Shown here: positions 32,336-41,129 of the stretch, in pieces
How positions within the stretch are numbered: position 1 is the first letter of the stretch
Layout: every line of letters starts with the position of its first letter
NCBI GenBank assembly: GCA_012845835.1
Contig: JABAKD010000010.1
Span: forward strand, 18,115,204-18,179,203
DNA: 64,000 nucleotides
DNA from: Undaria pinnatifida
Taxonomy: Eukaryota > Sar > Phaeophyceae > Laminariales > Alariaceae
Direction of reading: 5' to 3'
Program-made: the position numbers and the translations under genes
The notes under the pieces: generated by a model
Seen by the model: the letters and a program-made list of their open reading frames with translations, nothing else
The model's database searches: none
Told to the model about the DNA's origin: nothing

Positions 32336-32716
32336 TGTTGAAAGGCTTAATTTGGGTAAGCTGTTGGTTAACCTTTTGCAAGTGGCCAAACGATCTAATA
32401 CCCTACTAATACCTTAACAATGGCATCGTCCACAGGCCATGGGTTTTTTGGGTCGTGGGTTCAAGCCCCACATCCACCATATACATTATATATTAAACTT
32501 TTTCAGACTTTGCCCATGTCGAACTTGAAAAATACTCTCCACGGTATGCCCAGGAAATGAAACGGCTTGGATATTGACAGGTCCGCCGTATATCCGGCCG
32601 GCCTGCTATCCCGCCGATTCAGGGGGGGAAAGTGTTATAAGGCTTAGTCTGGGTAAGCTATCGATTAACCTTTTGCAAGTGGTCAAACGGACTAATACCC
32701 CACTAATACCTTAACA
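32336..32716 (+). mobile_element. TRIM-like miniature LTR retrotransposon, copy 1
   Basis: Two 84-bp direct repeats, 32,336-32,419 and 32,633-32,716, both begin TGTT..AAGGCTTA and end CTAATACCTTAACA. The 213-bp interior starts ATGGCATCGTCCAC, where a tRNA primer-binding site (TGG...) should lie. It ends with the purine tract CAGGGGGGGAAAG directly before the second repeat. There is no ORF. LTR length, TG...CA ends, primer site and purine tract fit a terminal-repeat retrotransposon in miniature. A tRNA T-arm look-alike (GTGGGTTCAAGCCCCAC) sits at 32,458. Flanking five-base duplications are not apparent. Confidence 0.75.
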
Positions 32717-32893
32717 TGCATGCTTGAGGAGCTCAACCGGTCAGAAGGTCAGAATTGTCAGAACGTTCTGGTTCAAAAAGTGCGAACGCAACCCCTTCCT
32801 TGTTGGATGGTTCCCTTAGAGGTTAGAGGATGGCTTCCAAGAGGGCTAACCTCCTGGTTGGTGGTGTGCATGGTGTTCCGGCTATCTGTGCAG

Positions 32894-33061
32894 GGAATGA
32901 GCCAGTTCCCGGAGGACGTGAAGCTGACGCGTGACACCCTTGCGTTACTGGGGCATGTGGCTAGCATGGAGGCTCCAGGGCGGTCGTTTCTTAACGCTCA
33001 CGAGTTTTACGTGAACGTAGTGGCGGCCTTACAGAGGCACGTCACTGACGGTGTGGTGGCG
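32894..33061 (+). CDS. Coiled-coil/ARM protein, exon 7
   Basis: Fifty-six codons between CTGTGCAG and a consensus donor (GCG before GTGAGA), phase 0 at both ends. DTLALLGHVASMEAPGR and FYVNVVAALQRHVTDGVVA have the spacing of armadillo helices. The last helix continues directly into exon 8 (LHAARLLHKAA). The 3' TRIM LTR lies 178 bp upstream in the intron. Confidence 0.75.
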
Positions 33062-33205
33062 GTGAGAGGTTTGCACCTGCTGACTTTCAAAACAATCGTG
33101 TGCCTGTGATTGATCTTATAAAAAGTACTTCTAATGCTGCGGCTGTGAGTTCAACTGGTTGAGTGGTCGATAGAGCAATCAACTTCGCGCAAGCTGCGTG
33201 TGTGA

Positions 33206-33463
33206 GACGCGAGCTAGGATAGAGGTGACGCTTTTTTGGCTGAACCAGTTTCAGATTCCGGTCGACGACGTTCCTTACCTCAAAATGGTCGCAATTCCGT
33301 TCTGTTTTTTTTTTGGTGCCCAATATTGCTTCGTTGTATAGCTCGGCCATGGGATTGCTCATCGGGCAGTACTTTCATTTATGTCCAATTTTGCTTTTGG
33401 GGGAGATGTGGAGCCTCATGAAAACAACTTGAATGGTGCACCTCTCTACCTCAGCATGCGTCG
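33206..33463. mobile_element. MITE family 2, copy B
   Basis: ACGCGAGCTAGGATAGAGGT at one end and ACCTC..CATGCGTCGT at the other, with GTCGTTGTATAGCTCGGCCA-like central sequence (GTTGTATAGCTCGGCCATGG). Degenerate. Confidence 0.55.
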
Positions 33464-33904
33464 TGATGCATGTCTGTGATTAAGGAAATGGTTAGAAAAC
33501 GATTTCCGCCGCCCGCAGTACTTGTCTGCGTTTCGATGTATCGGTACAGCAGTAGCATATATTGCACTTCTTCGCGCAAAACACAAATGAATTGTCCACA
33601 AGTTCCAGCAGTCGCCGTCATGAGCTGTTAGCTATCAAACTTCGCGACCTTTCCTATCAACCCCCCCAGCCGACCTGCGTAAGACTGCGCACTGCACGCG
33701 GCACTGCACGCTGCTGTTGTTTTTTCTCACAGTCAGAAGTAGCTCATCGCCACAATCTATTGGTCTGCGGTCACAACAAGGCAGTTAGGTTTCAATGACT
33801 CTGGAGTGCTAGAAACATCATACCCCAGCAAAAAATAAATCAATTCCCAGAATAAAACAAAATAGCCCGATAATACACTAAGCCGTTCACCGTGTCAATT
33901 TTTT

Positions 33905-34135
33905 TCGTCGTCCTTGCTATTTTGTCCGTCTGACGTGACGCTATGTGTGCGATTGACGTGACGTGGTCTAACGTTGTTTGTTTGTCGCACTGATGTGACG
34001 CTGTTTTGTCCGGCTGACCTGGCGCTATGTTGTCCGACCGACGTGACGCTGGTTATTGTCCAACTGGCGTGACGCTGTTTAGTACGACTGACGTGACACT
34101 GTTTTGTCCCGACTGACGTGACGTGGCGTGACGTT
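33905..34135. repeat. GACGTGACGCTGTTTTGTCC minisatellite at a splice acceptor
   Basis: About seven imperfect copies of a 29-33-bp unit built on TGTCCG.CTGACGTGACGCTG. The array ends only a few bases before the acceptor TTATACAG of exon 8. Confidence 0.8.
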
Positions 34136-34141
34136 ATACAG

Positions 34142-34294
34142 CTCCACGCTGCGCGCCTCTTGCACAAGGCCGCGTACCAAGGAGAAGCAATCGCTAGCAA
34201 CCTCCGAGATGTGGGGGCAATCCCCCTCCTAGCCGAAGCCCTAGCCGCCGCCGCTTACGGTCAAAAGGGGGCCAGAAGACCGAGAAGATTGCTA
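34142..34294 (+). CDS. Coiled-coil/ARM protein, exon 8
   Basis: Fifty-one codons from CTC after TTATACAG to CTA before GTGAGT. LHAARLLHKAAYQGEAIASN then LRDVGAIPLLAEALAAA is a convincing armadillo repeat (small-residue helix 1, ..VGAIPLL.. helix 3). If the donor is not used, the frame stops at 34,322-34,324, so this could also be a terminal exon. A second, damaged copy follows at 34,872-35,050. Confidence 0.75.
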
Positions 34295-34373
34295 GTGAGT
34301 ATACAAAGGGTTTGTTTTAAGTAGGGTAGAGCATATTACTGGGGTACGATATGGGTCTCTCATTAAGGCGGAG

Positions 34374-34686
34374 ACGCGTTCCACGATAGAGGCGAACCAC
34401 ATTTTTTCTGAGGTTCCTCACTTTCGGAGGTTAAGACCTTTCTTAAGACATACATGTCCTTCTTCTTAACCAAAAAAAAATAATTTGAAAAAAAGTAAAA
34501 AAAAAGTGCTTTGATCAATCCCGGATAAACCATCCCGGGGCCTAGGTACAGAACGAGAGAATCATGCAAAAAAATTGCCCATTATTTATTTTTTTCCCGA
34601 CGATTTTGGGATAAGGAGGCCCCGTCCTAAAAGTTCATAAAAAAAACTAGCCAAAAAAAAGTATTCCTCTATCGTACCATGCGTTC
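34374..34686 (-). mobile_element. MITE family 2, copy C
   Basis: ACGCGTTCCACGATAGAGGC at the left and CCTCTATCGTACCATGCGTT at the right, with CCCGACGATTTTGGGATAAG in between. It lacks the 82-bp TTAA element found in copy 43,422. Confidence 0.7.
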
Positions 34687-34871
34687 GTTCGGAGGTGTGC
34701 CGGAGCAATATGACCGCCTTGATGGGGGAAGCCGTCCTTTCACCTTATTCGCCTTGAGTTCAGTCCGCGGGTCATCACATGAGTGCAATATTTCCGGGTA
34801 AAGTTTGGGATACCCTCCAGTACCCAATCCGATTGTTTAGGCCATACCACAGGGTACTCCCAGAGCATGTA

Positions 34872-35050
34872 TATACGGAGAAACCCTGCTATCAAGCTCC
34901 GAGATGTGGGATTCATTCATTCCCCTCTTAGCCGAAGCCCTAGCAGCCGCCCGCCTACTGCCTGAAGTAGGCGAGAAGACCGGCGAGAAGATTGCTTGGG
35001 AGTACATATACAACCTCGACGGACCATCGCCGGAGACGAGGCGACGGTGA
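34872..35050 (+). pseudogene. Duplicated, frameshifted copy of ARM exon 8 with a stop
   Basis: CTCCGAGATGTGGG, CCCTCTTAGCCGAAGCCCTA and GAGAAGATTGCT align with exon 8. A four-base expansion (ATTCATTCATT) shifts the frame after LRDVGF. Beyond the shift another frame is open (LAEALAAARLLPEVGEKTGE, then WEYIYNLDG) and ends in TGA at 35,048-35,050. The end of this copy reads more like a natural C-terminus than exon 8 itself. An alternative terminal exon in the past is possible. Confidence 0.6.
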
Positions 35051-35276
35051 ATACCGCCCGTACTTGCATGGAGCGTTTGTTGCGCGGTCGCGAATATCAT
35101 TCTAGACGTAAATGAAGTAACCGCTTGGGTACTAGCTTTCGACGACAAGCCGTCTTTATATTTTCGTCCATAGGGGTCGTTTACCTTAGTGTCACGCAAT
35201 GTTGAATCGCCGGCCAAGTGGCAGTGCGCCGTTTTTCCGACACTCCGGATATTCATGTCATATCGGTTTATTGCAG

Positions 35277-35390
35277 CTGGTCAAATTGAAGGCCCCCGAA
35301 GCGAACCTCTCGATCGTAGGCATTCCGGTGTCGGAGTTTAGGTTGAAGCACGAGCCATTTCGCAATCGATCCGTTGCCAAACGAAAGAGA
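35277..35390 (+). CDS. Possible exon 9 (coiled-coil/ARM model or second gene)
   Basis: A good acceptor (CGGTTTATTGCAG) opens LVKLKAPEANLSIVGIPVSE then a basic stretch (KHEPFRNRSVAKRKR). No convincing donor follows; the frame remains open to 35,561. The 3' limit given is only where composition changes. No family is recognised. Confidence 0.35.
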
Positions 35391-35599
35391 TTAAGAATAC
35401 ACAACCCTTTCCATTTTTTTTTCCTCCTTCCTGCAACGCTCGGAATACGTCTGGCTCGTGTACGCTCTGTTTTGATCGTGTTCAGAATAATATTTGGCAC
35501 TGCATTGAAAAAACAGCCTGAAATTTTCGATGATGCACCTCATTACCTAATCGATCCCTAAATGTCTCTTCCCTCTCACATGTGCTTAACCGCCAACAG

Positions 35600-36064
35600 T
35601 ACCACGCTTTCGGAGCCATCAGGCTGTGCTACCCGAAAGGTTTCTTCGACGATTCGCTCCAAGCTCTCCGAATCCAAGAAAGCGCCGAAAATTCCACGAA
35701 CTTTCCAGCCGAACTTTCCACGAACTTTCCAGCCGAACTTTCCACGAACTTTCCAGCCGAATTTTCCAAGACGTCGGAAACTGCGAAGAAAGGACACCCA
35801 AGGGCGGGAGTGACGGTCACGAGTGCAGCGGGTGCCGTGGCACCACCAGCGGCGGCTAACGAGGTTTTACGTCCTATCGGCGAAAACAAACAGCCATTTA
35901 AAAGTGGCCCTGCAGACATCGGCGTTGTCTCCCGCTTCGAGGTGGAGAAAGAACGCTGGATCCGCGAGGGCATGCCGTGGGCCGATCTCGGCTCTCATGA
36001 CTCGAGCAAGCGACAAGCGGCAGAAGAGGCGTTGGCACACGCTCGAGTCCAGCCCTTGCCGAGG
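35600..36064 (+). CDS. Possible exon 10, with 8-residue tandem repeats
   Basis: An open frame from about 35,600 leads to a strong donor (CCGAGG before GTAAGA at 36,065). It contains three copies of an STNFPAEL repeat from a 24-bp tandem repeat (about 35,695-35,767), an Ala/Pro/Val-rich link, then FEVEKERWIREGMPWADLG and a helical KRQAAEEALAHAR. The start is uncertain: TTAACCGCCAACAG at 35,600 and the three CTTTCCAG sites inside the repeats are all possible acceptors. The frame stays open to 36,439, so a longer exon with another donor, for example GATG before GTGAAG near 36,327, would better match the phase of the next exon. Confidence 0.45.
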
Positions 36065-36676
36065 GTAAGAGGTCCACGCTCGGGGATAGCGACAGGGCCA
36101 CCTCGGCGGGGGTCGCGAAAATCATCTCTGAGGCGAGCTAAGCCGACACCGCTTCATGCCGCGGGCGCACGCAACGAGAACGACATTAGCGTGGGAAATA
36201 GTTATTGGGATCTTGTGGGGCGCACGACCGGTGCGCGAGGGAGAGAAGTAGAGCAAAGGGAGGAGGTGGCGACGGCGACAGCGTCGGTGGTGCTGCTTCG
36301 ATGGGCCATGGAGGATAGAGGGGATGGTGAAGATGTGGACGGGTTGGGCGACGTCCTGGACTCTGACGGGGTGACTGAGCGGAAAGCACGCGCAGGTGAC
36401 AAGGTGGTCAAGGAACATGCTAACAGTATAATAAAGTAATGTAAATGTCTTGAACAAGTATGAAGTGATTGAATTGCACCCTTCCCCTATATGAGCTGTA
36501 TTCCACGGTACACATTTTATAGTTTTGTTTCGAAGTATACCCTGGCAATATTTTTTTTTTCCCCCGTACCCCTAAACTAACTGATGTCCTATAATTAAGC
36601 CCAAGTTTACTTAATTAGACTAATTACATGACCCCCCCATCTTTGTATATATATATTTACCGCGTGTACGCCGCAG

Positions 36677-37178
36677 ACGACGCTGGTGGGAACAACGTGG
36701 CCAACACAATCGCCCTTCGAAGCAAGACGAGCGCGACGATCTCAGCAGGGTTATCCGACCTGCACGGCAAAAAGCCCAAGGACTGGTCACTATCCTCAGG
36801 TCAATTTACGGAAAATCCGCTTCAGGAGAACCCGTTTAAAGAAACAACGTTTACGGAAGGCCTGTTTAAGAAAGACCAGCTGAAAGAACGCAGGCAAAGC
36901 GACAGCACCACCACCACCACCGCTGCCGCAGCCAAAATGCTGCCAGGGCTATCTCGTAGCATGACCTGGGTGAGACCTAAGGATCACCCCTCCAGGGTGC
37001 TAAAATCGATACGCTCGGAATGGCAGCCACGGTGGCCCGAACATGCTCGCCGCGCGCTCGAGAGTATACCACCGTCTACTTTTGAGGGCGTTGAGAAACA
37101 CGCTGGGTCTAGTGGAGGGGAGGGTGATCAAATGGCAGCCGGAGGAGAACCGTCGGAACGCTCGAAAGTTGTCAACAG
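36677..37178 (+). CDS. Possible exon 11
   Basis: The acceptor is GTACGCCGCAG and the donor CAACAG before GTGTGT. The 167-codon frame includes pentad-like repeats (FTENP, LQENP, FKETT), a threonine/alanine run, and SEWQPRWPEHARRALESIPP. Entry is in phase 1, which does not fit the donor at 36,064 and implies another donor upstream. No known domain. A weaker phase-0 donor lies eleven bases earlier. Confidence 0.45.
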
Positions 37179-37215
37179 GTGTGTATGCCCCGGGAATGGA
37201 TTAGGGCTGAGAACG

Positions 37216-37497
37216 AACGCGTGCTACGATAGAATTTGCACCACTTTTTTTTTCCCCCGAGGTTTCCTCAATTTGAAATCAGCTTAAGACCTCTCTCTAT
37301 CCCAAAACTGATTTCAAAAGGACAAAAATGAAACTGCTAGACTGGATGAAAAATCCCACGGCCTGGGTACACAACGAGAGTCATTATGCAAAAATGGCGT
37401 AGAAACGACGATAGTACTAATACGATAGTATTAGTAGGTTAAGGAGCGCCGTCATTCAGAAAACATTCAGCCAAAAAAAGTGCTCTATCTCTATCGG
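37216..37497 (+). mobile_element. MITE family 2, copy D, abutting MITE family 1 copy B
   Basis: ACGCGTGCTACGATAGAATT at the left; inner CCAAAACTGATTTCAAAAGG and GGCCTGGGTACACAACGAGA. Right end CTCTATCTCTATCGG, immediately followed by the next element. Confidence 0.65.
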
Positions 37498-37746
37498 AGT
37501 CTTACTACGGTAGCCCCCCCAACTTTTCTTTAACGAAAAATCGGCGGTTTCAAAACCAGCTCCCGATCGTATCTCCTGAAATACGGTGTCCCTCGACACC
37601 CCGACGTCATCAATCGACCGACCTTTGCAAACAAGAACATATATGGATACTTTGTTTTCAAGAGTGTCCTTCCTTGTATCGAGCAGCCGTGAAACGTTGG
37701 GTGAAGTACATCGCTGGTTTTGGGGGGGGGTATCGTAGAATCAGTC
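37498..37746 (-). mobile_element. MITE family 1, copy B
   Basis: Left CTTACTACGGTAGCCCCCCC, right TATCGTAGAATCAGT; inner GGTTTCAAAACCAGCTCCCG, ACACCCCGACGTCATC and GAGCAGCCGTGAAACG, the reverse complement of the 28,094 copy's blocks. Confidence 0.8.
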
Positions 37747-38422
37747 ATCGTAGCACGCGTCTGAGGTTGTGTTGCACTACCACTCTCCAACATGGTCACG
37801 TGACACTAGCTTCGTGGGTGGCAGTATTATTTTCGAGGAGGATATCCTTCCTGCCTCTGCTTGACTCTTCGGTACGAAGAAAGATGGCATCACAGTAGTA
37901 TGCGACACCATTCAAAAATCTCTTACTTCTGACCGCCCCACAGGCTGGAATTCTGATGTAAGGAGAGAGTATTCATCCTACACCATTTTACGTACGAAAG
38001 AGGCCATCTTTTTCTTATGTTCGTGTGTAACTAGTCTAGAGCCTGATTGAAATTCTTAACTGCCAAATCATTACTTAAGAACCGCCGCGTGCTGCAGCTG
38101 TGGCTGGGAACTCGCGCGGCAGGGTACTTGGGACGACCGTCGTCAACTTCTGTGCGTTGGTGTGTATGGCCAACGCCTGAGTCAACTAAAAAAAGGAGTC
38201 CGTACTTGTTTTTGGCGTTCTTCAGATTTCAAAACTCACATTCGCTCGAAATTTCCCCGTTCCCAATTTGCGAAACCAAGCAATCCACGTTGTCCTAATC
38301 GGGTAGACCACGACATCTCACCGTGCGCAAGCAAACCGGTTACTGCCCATTCGGTAGAGACCGGCCTGTTTCCGATAGGAAAAACGTCTTTTACTTTCTC
38401 TGGCGGCACCGAAACCGATCAG

Positions 38423-38746
38423 CATGATGTCCGAAAACATGTCAGGTGGCGAGCTCCCCCGGCTCATCGCGTTGCTCTGCACGCTCTGGTCTGCTTGCTG
38501 AGAGCTGTCGAGGTTGACACCTGCGGGCCTGAGGAAGCGCAAACCTCCGATACCATCGGAACATCTTCGGGTTGCCGAAAGGGGCTAGGGGCGCGTGGCG
38601 TGGCAACTGAGGCGGGTGTCCTTCTGCTGGTATTGAAGGCGTGCGATGCATTTAACGCGCACGCCCAGGTGGTAACCACTTGCTGCATATTGATGAGGAT
38701 CGGGGTGCGCTACTCGAGGCAAGCGGGAGTTGACGAACAATCGAAG
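38423..38746 (+). CDS. ARM-like exon 12
   Basis: The acceptor is GAAACCGATCAG after a pyrimidine-rich tract, and the donor is TCGAAG before GTGCGG. One hundred and eight codons, phase 0 at both ends. AHRVALHALVCLLRAVE and GVATEAGVLLLVLKACDAFN then AHAQVVTTCCILMRIGV have armadillo/HEAT helix character. It joins in frame to exon 13. In a second frame the first 75 bases give SGGELPRLIALLCTLWSAC and a stop, also ARM-like, so the frame choice is not absolute. Confidence 0.6.
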
Positions 38747-39808
38747 GTGCGGAGTTATTTTTGTCAGCACGCGGGGTGTTCACGTGCGTGGTTGGGTGCC
38801 CAGAGTTTTTTCTAGGCGTAAATAGTCCTGCTGGTGGCCCCATCCTGGTGTTATCTTTACCATTTATTGGCATTTATGGACTCTGCTAAATGGGGAGGCA
38901 TCGGAGTTGTTGGTTATATAGCACTACCCACCGAGCTATATACAAAATCCACGTGACGAGCAGTAGCACAGTGTTGGACACAGTGTTATGTATATAACCA
39001 ACAAAGAATGTGTCGCGGGTTCGATTAATCCACTCGTCTTTAGAGTTTCTTCGAGCACCGAACGTCTTCAGCATGTGCTCTTTCGCGGTGACCCGCCCCC
39101 CCCGCCCCCCTGCCGCCTCCCGCCCCCCGCTCCACCCGCCTTCCTTGCGCACTCTAACACACATCGAGGTTCCTACGTTCCAAGCGCAATCAGGAGTCGT
39201 GGAGAACAACCGATTATCCACATATAGTATTTTCAGAGACCCCCGAAGTTTTCAGGGACAAATGGCTGGAAAATACAGTAGAGTACGAGTATTGCAGGCA
39301 GAGTAGCAACATGTATGTTTAAGCTCTTTGATCTAGAATTGACGCGTTTGCTTCTGGAAATCCATTGTTGTGGACAAATTTACTTGAACTTAGTATAGGG
39401 AGCTATCTTGGGGATCTAAAGGGAAAAAAAGTGCCGAAAAAAAATGCCGATATTATGACAGGCACCGGCCACATGAAGCATTAATAGCTGGTGTTGTAGT
39501 ATTAGTAGGAAGAGGGGATGCGTTCCAAGTGCAACACAGGAAGCTGCGAGGCACAAACCGTGGGGCATGAAGATACTCGGATCTTGCTTGCCTCAAGCTT
39601 TTCCAAGACGCTTGATTGGATCGCGCCCGTCGCTTTTTTTGGTTATGTATCCTAGAATCAAGATATAATCAAGATACTAAGCAAATCCCACAAGGATCAA
39701 GGCATTCCGCAACACTGGAGCTGATTGGCTGACTATTCTTATCACCCAAACAATAGGTAAAAAGGGAGCCACATCCCCACGTCCACGCGCAAACTGCTTG
39801 TTTCGCAG
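38747..39808 (+). other. Intron 12, no other feature
   Basis: A C run with CCCGCCCC repeats at 39,096-39,140; otherwise unassigned. The T/C-rich end CTTGTTTCGCAG precedes exon 13. Confidence 0.45.
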
Positions 39809-40138
39809 CAACCATCGAAGTCCATCGTGTCGAAAACGGAGCTGCTGGTTCGAAACAGTGTCGACCGCGTGGTGAGGAGAGCAGCCAAAGCACACGGCGA
39901 CAACACCGACGTCGCGGCAGAAGTGTCAGCGCTGTTAAGAACGCTTGGAATGGAGCCGTTGATGGCCAATCCACTGAGAGCAACAACATCCACCGCTGCG
40001 GGGTTCGCACCATCGGCGATGGCATCATCGGCGACGGGAAGCGCCGGCTTGCGGCGCGCCAACACCACCACGAGGAGAGCGATGGCCGGGATTCTCGTGG
40101 ACGTGGACGTGGAAGTGGACGAGGAAGCGGCGAGCAAG
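39809..40138 (+). CDS. ARM-like exon 13
   Basis: One hundred and ten codons between TTGTTTCGCAG and AGCAAG before GTTAGG, phase 0 at both ends. ELLVRNSVDRVVRRAAKAHG then DNTDVAAEVSALLRTLGME looks like a last armadillo repeat. An Ala/Ser/Thr-rich link and an acidic ILVDVDVEVDEEAASK end follow. Long phase-0 exons 12 and 13 with compatible helices support a common gene. Confidence 0.65.
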
Positions 40139-40194
40139 GTTAGGTGTATGTAGTGTAATGGTAGCATTTTTTTATCAGAATATTTTTGTGACTA

Positions 40195-40375
40195 ACGGGG
40201 TTCCCCCAATATGGCGGTATCCCTATATAAGGCGGTATCCCGATACAAGGCAGTCAAAATCGCGTGGCGCGACCGGGGAATTAATTGCACTTATTAACGT
40301 GGACTGAATAAGGCGGCTTCCCTCTATAAGGCGGTCAGATTGCTCTCTATTGCACACCACCGCCTTCATGGGATC
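40195..40375. mobile_element. AAGGCGGT repeat family, copy
   Basis: Blocks such as CCTATATAAGGCGGTATCCC, TGAATAAGGCGGCTTCCCTC, TATAAGGCGGTCAGATTGCT and GCACACCACCGCCTT recur, reversed or direct, at 34,695-34,800, 43,030-43,410 and 43,790-43,925. Non-coding; the short inverted AAGGCGG blocks suggest a MITE. Confidence 0.55.
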
Positions 40376-40389
40376 CCGACCCCTACTGC

Positions 40390-40560
40390 TGTAGCATATT
40401 CTAAGAATTTTCCGAGCTCCTAACATGAGGTTGAGGAGGTCAACATCAACATCAACATCAACATCAACATCAACATCACCCGAAACTTCATGACCTCGAA
40501 GGCATTCGTTCGTTCGCGCAATCCGACCAACACAACTTCTACGCGCCACCCCCTTGTACA
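40390..40560 (-). mobile_element. GATGTT-carrying repeat family, copy 1
   Basis: CATATTCTAAGAATTTTCCG, GAGCTCCTAACA, then a run of ATCAAC hexamers (40,441-40,477), then CACCCGAAACTTC, CGAAGGCATTCGTTCG and a CGCGC end. The same block order occurs at 58,300-58,460 and, reversed, at 41,890-42,110. Confidence 0.65.
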
Positions 40561-40720
40561 ACAAGTAAGGGTGTTCGTAAAAAAGTATCAGAAAAGAACG
40601 TCGGTTCCTCAATTTGAGGAGCTAAAAAAAAACCTTTCCGCACTATAGAGGGATGACTCTTTCTGGGTGTTTTACAGGGTTTTTTTGGTGTGCATCATAC
40701 CTAGGCCATTGTGGGGGGTG

Positions 40721-41126
40721 TGTTTTAAGGCTTAGTTCGGGTAAGCATTCGGTTAACCTTTCGCACGTGGTCAAACGGAATAATACCCCACACTACTACC
40801 TTAACAAGTGGCGTCGTCGACAGACCATGTTTTTTTGGGGTGGTAGGTTCGAATTCCACCATCAACAATACTAGTAAACTTTTTCAGACGTCTTTCCCCA
40901 GACAGATGTCGAACTTGAAAAAATACTCTCCCCGGTATCCCCGAGATATGAAACCGCTTGGATATTGACAGGTCCGCCCGCGCATATCCGGCCAAGACCT
41001 GCTATCCCGCGGTTTCAGGGGGGGAGAGTGTTATAAGGCTTAGTTTAGGTAAAAGCCATTGAAATTGGTGAACCTTTTGCAAGTGGTCAAACGGACTAGT
41101 ACCCCACTACTTCAAATACCTCAACA
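40721..41126 (+). mobile_element. TRIM-like miniature LTR retrotransposon, copy 2
   Basis: LTRs 40,721-40,806 and 41,029-41,126 begin TGTT.TAAGGCTTAGTT and end ACC(T/C)(T)CAACA/TTAACA. The interior starts AGTGGCGTCGTCGACAG, with the primer-site candidate TGGCGTCGTCGACAG, and ends in CAGGGGGGGGAGAG just before TGTTATAAGG. It is collinear with 32,336-32,716. No ORF, no clear target duplication. Confidence 0.75.
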
Positions 41127-41129
41127 TTT

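Noticed and set aside
35562-35813. Alternative 83-codon frame over the 24-bp repeats (RTFQPNFP)
   Set aside because: It stops at 35,813, whereas the other frame continues into convincing helical coding and a strong donor; retained only as an ambiguity.
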